A model generated the notes under the pieces. That model was not told the DNA's origin, did not search any database, and saw only the letters and a program-made list of their open reading frames with translations. Made by a program: the position numbers and the translations under genes. Shown piece by piece: positions 63,243-64,000 of a DNA stretch of 64,000 nucleotides (its first letter is position 1; each line of letters begins with the position of its first letter). Location of the stretch: NCBI RefSeq assembly GCF_003461625.1, contig NZ_QTXL01000003.1, positions 248,001-312,000 on the forward strand. The letters are read 5' to 3'. The stretch is from Clostridium sp. AF15-31. Its GTDB lineage: Bacteria; Bacillota; Clostridia; Lachnospirales; Lachnospiraceae.

Positions 63243-64000
63243 CTATTCATTTTCTATCATACCCTCCGGAGGTGTTGTGATCGTCTTCACATCCGATGAA
63301 TCTTCTTCTGTGCCGTTTCCGGTTTCTGAGGCAGACTCCGTCGACTCAGTTGTAACTTCACTGACTGCCTGCTCGATATCAATGCTGCCTGCTGATGCCA
63401 CGCCGGTTTCATCAGCGATTGTTTTGCTGATCGCAGCCGCCGTTGTCGATACCGAATATCCACTGTCTCCATACAGCCATGCATGAAGTGCTGTTACATT
63501 TGCCGCCATATCTGCAGGCACGATCACGCTGCCCTTATCCTCAAGGGATGCGAAGCTGTAGGCGAATGGGAAGCCCGTATTGCCTGTGATCTTGTAGGAA
63601 GCAGCATCCTTCACAAATTTCTCCGCCTCTGTCTTTGTAAGACTGGTAGAGATACAGCTAAAGGATACATCCAGCAGATTACGGATCGTATCGCTTCCTG
63701 CATTTCCAAGCTTGCTGATCAGCTCTAACAGAACGATTCTCTGTCGTTCGGTTCTGGTAATATCACCCTTTGCATTGCTCCGGATCCTGGTATAGGCTAC
63801 TGCCTGCTGACCATTCAGGAGCTGTTTCCCCGCAGAATGAACACCATTGGAGTATTCTCCTGATATTGCGATCTGTTCTGCCAGATTCTTATTCAGGCTG
63901 TTGACTTCTTCCTCTTCAATCGTTATCTCCACACCACCAAGTGCATTGATGATGCTTGACATCGCATTAAAATCTACCGTTATATAATCTGTGATCTTCA
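63243..64000 (-). CDS. LytR-CpsA-Psr (LCP) family protein, 5' part outside the window
   Basis: The visible 252 residues are the C-terminal part of an LCP phosphotransferase, which links teichoic acids or capsule to the wall. The frame is open to the right edge and reads DYITVDFNAM before the first internal ATG, as in other LCP proteins; NGQQAVAYTRIRS and TRTERQRIVL are the conserved pyrophosphate-binding segments. The tail is Glu/Ser/Thr-rich and ends TITTPPEGMIENE. The N-terminal helix is not seen here. Confidence 0.9.
   Translation of the reverse strand, partial: KITDYITVDFNAMSSIINALGGVEITIEEEEVNSLNKNLAEQIAISGEYSNGVHSAGKQLLNGQQAVAYTRIRSNAKGDITRTERQRIVLLELISKLGNAGSDTIRNLLDVSFSCISTSLTKTEAEKFVKDAASYKITGNTGFPFAYSFASLEDKGSVIVPADMAANVTALHAWLYGDSGYSVSTTAAAISKTIADETGVASAGSIDIEQAVSEVTTESTESASETGNGTEEDSSDVKTITTPPEGMIENE

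Overview
The window reads as chromosomal DNA of a low-GC Clostridia member, most likely Lachnospiraceae. The support is the protein families (PPi-type phosphofructokinase, short L-aspartate oxidase with NiaR, BspA-like leucine-rich and Big_2 surface proteins), a T-box leader before pheST, strong AGGAGG ribosome sites and TTGACA-17-TATAAT promoters. Species cannot be fixed from sequence alone. Most genes lie on the minus strand.

Left part (1-9 kb): a 5'-truncated MgtE magnesium transporter; an HTH membrane regulator whose last codons sit in a 37-bp tandem repeat; a decayed nuclease-like gene; then a minus-strand operon comEA - response regulator - histidine kinase - GerMN lipoprotein - comEC. 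ComEC appears to have lost its ATG (ATA stands at the expected place). 9-16.2 kb: arginine genes argC-argJ-argB behind a promoter overlapped by ArgR-like boxes, a sodium:solute symporter, shikimate kinase and an AEC permease. 16.4-17.4 kb: seven tRNA genes (Pro, Gly, Arg, His, Gln, Lys, Leu). 17.4-22.4 kb: a GH31 alpha-glucosidase and nadB-nadC-niaR (no nadA here).

22.4-35 kb: a hairpin element, a small acidic membrane protein, pcrA, a PspA/SPFH envelope-stress pair, a coiled-coil protein, and a two-gene unit resembling the L-glutamine kinase / gamma-glutamyl hydrolase of Campylobacter phosphoramidate synthesis (Cj1418/Cj1417). Then a nitroreductase, a lipoprotein amidase and an M18 aminopeptidase. 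35-39 kb: tyrA-aroA on the plus strand converge on queA; the gap holds two giant nested hairpins that share an 89%-identical 109-bp core in opposite orientation.

39-64 kb: a truncated LRR gene fused to a truncated nuclease-transposase remnant, pheST with its T-box, a lone type IV pilin-like gene, BrkB and SpoIID proteins, a probable 6S RNA, a three-gene plus-strand set ending in PPi-phosphofructokinase, a 1400-residue LRR/Big_2 surface protein, gltBD, a GH3 N-acetylhexosaminidase and the 3' part of an LCP-family gene that runs off the right edge.

The strongest candidates for undescribed biology are the glutamine-kinase-like pair, the nested hairpins between aroA and queA, and the start-codon loss of comEC. 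All functional names rest on motif reading without database search.
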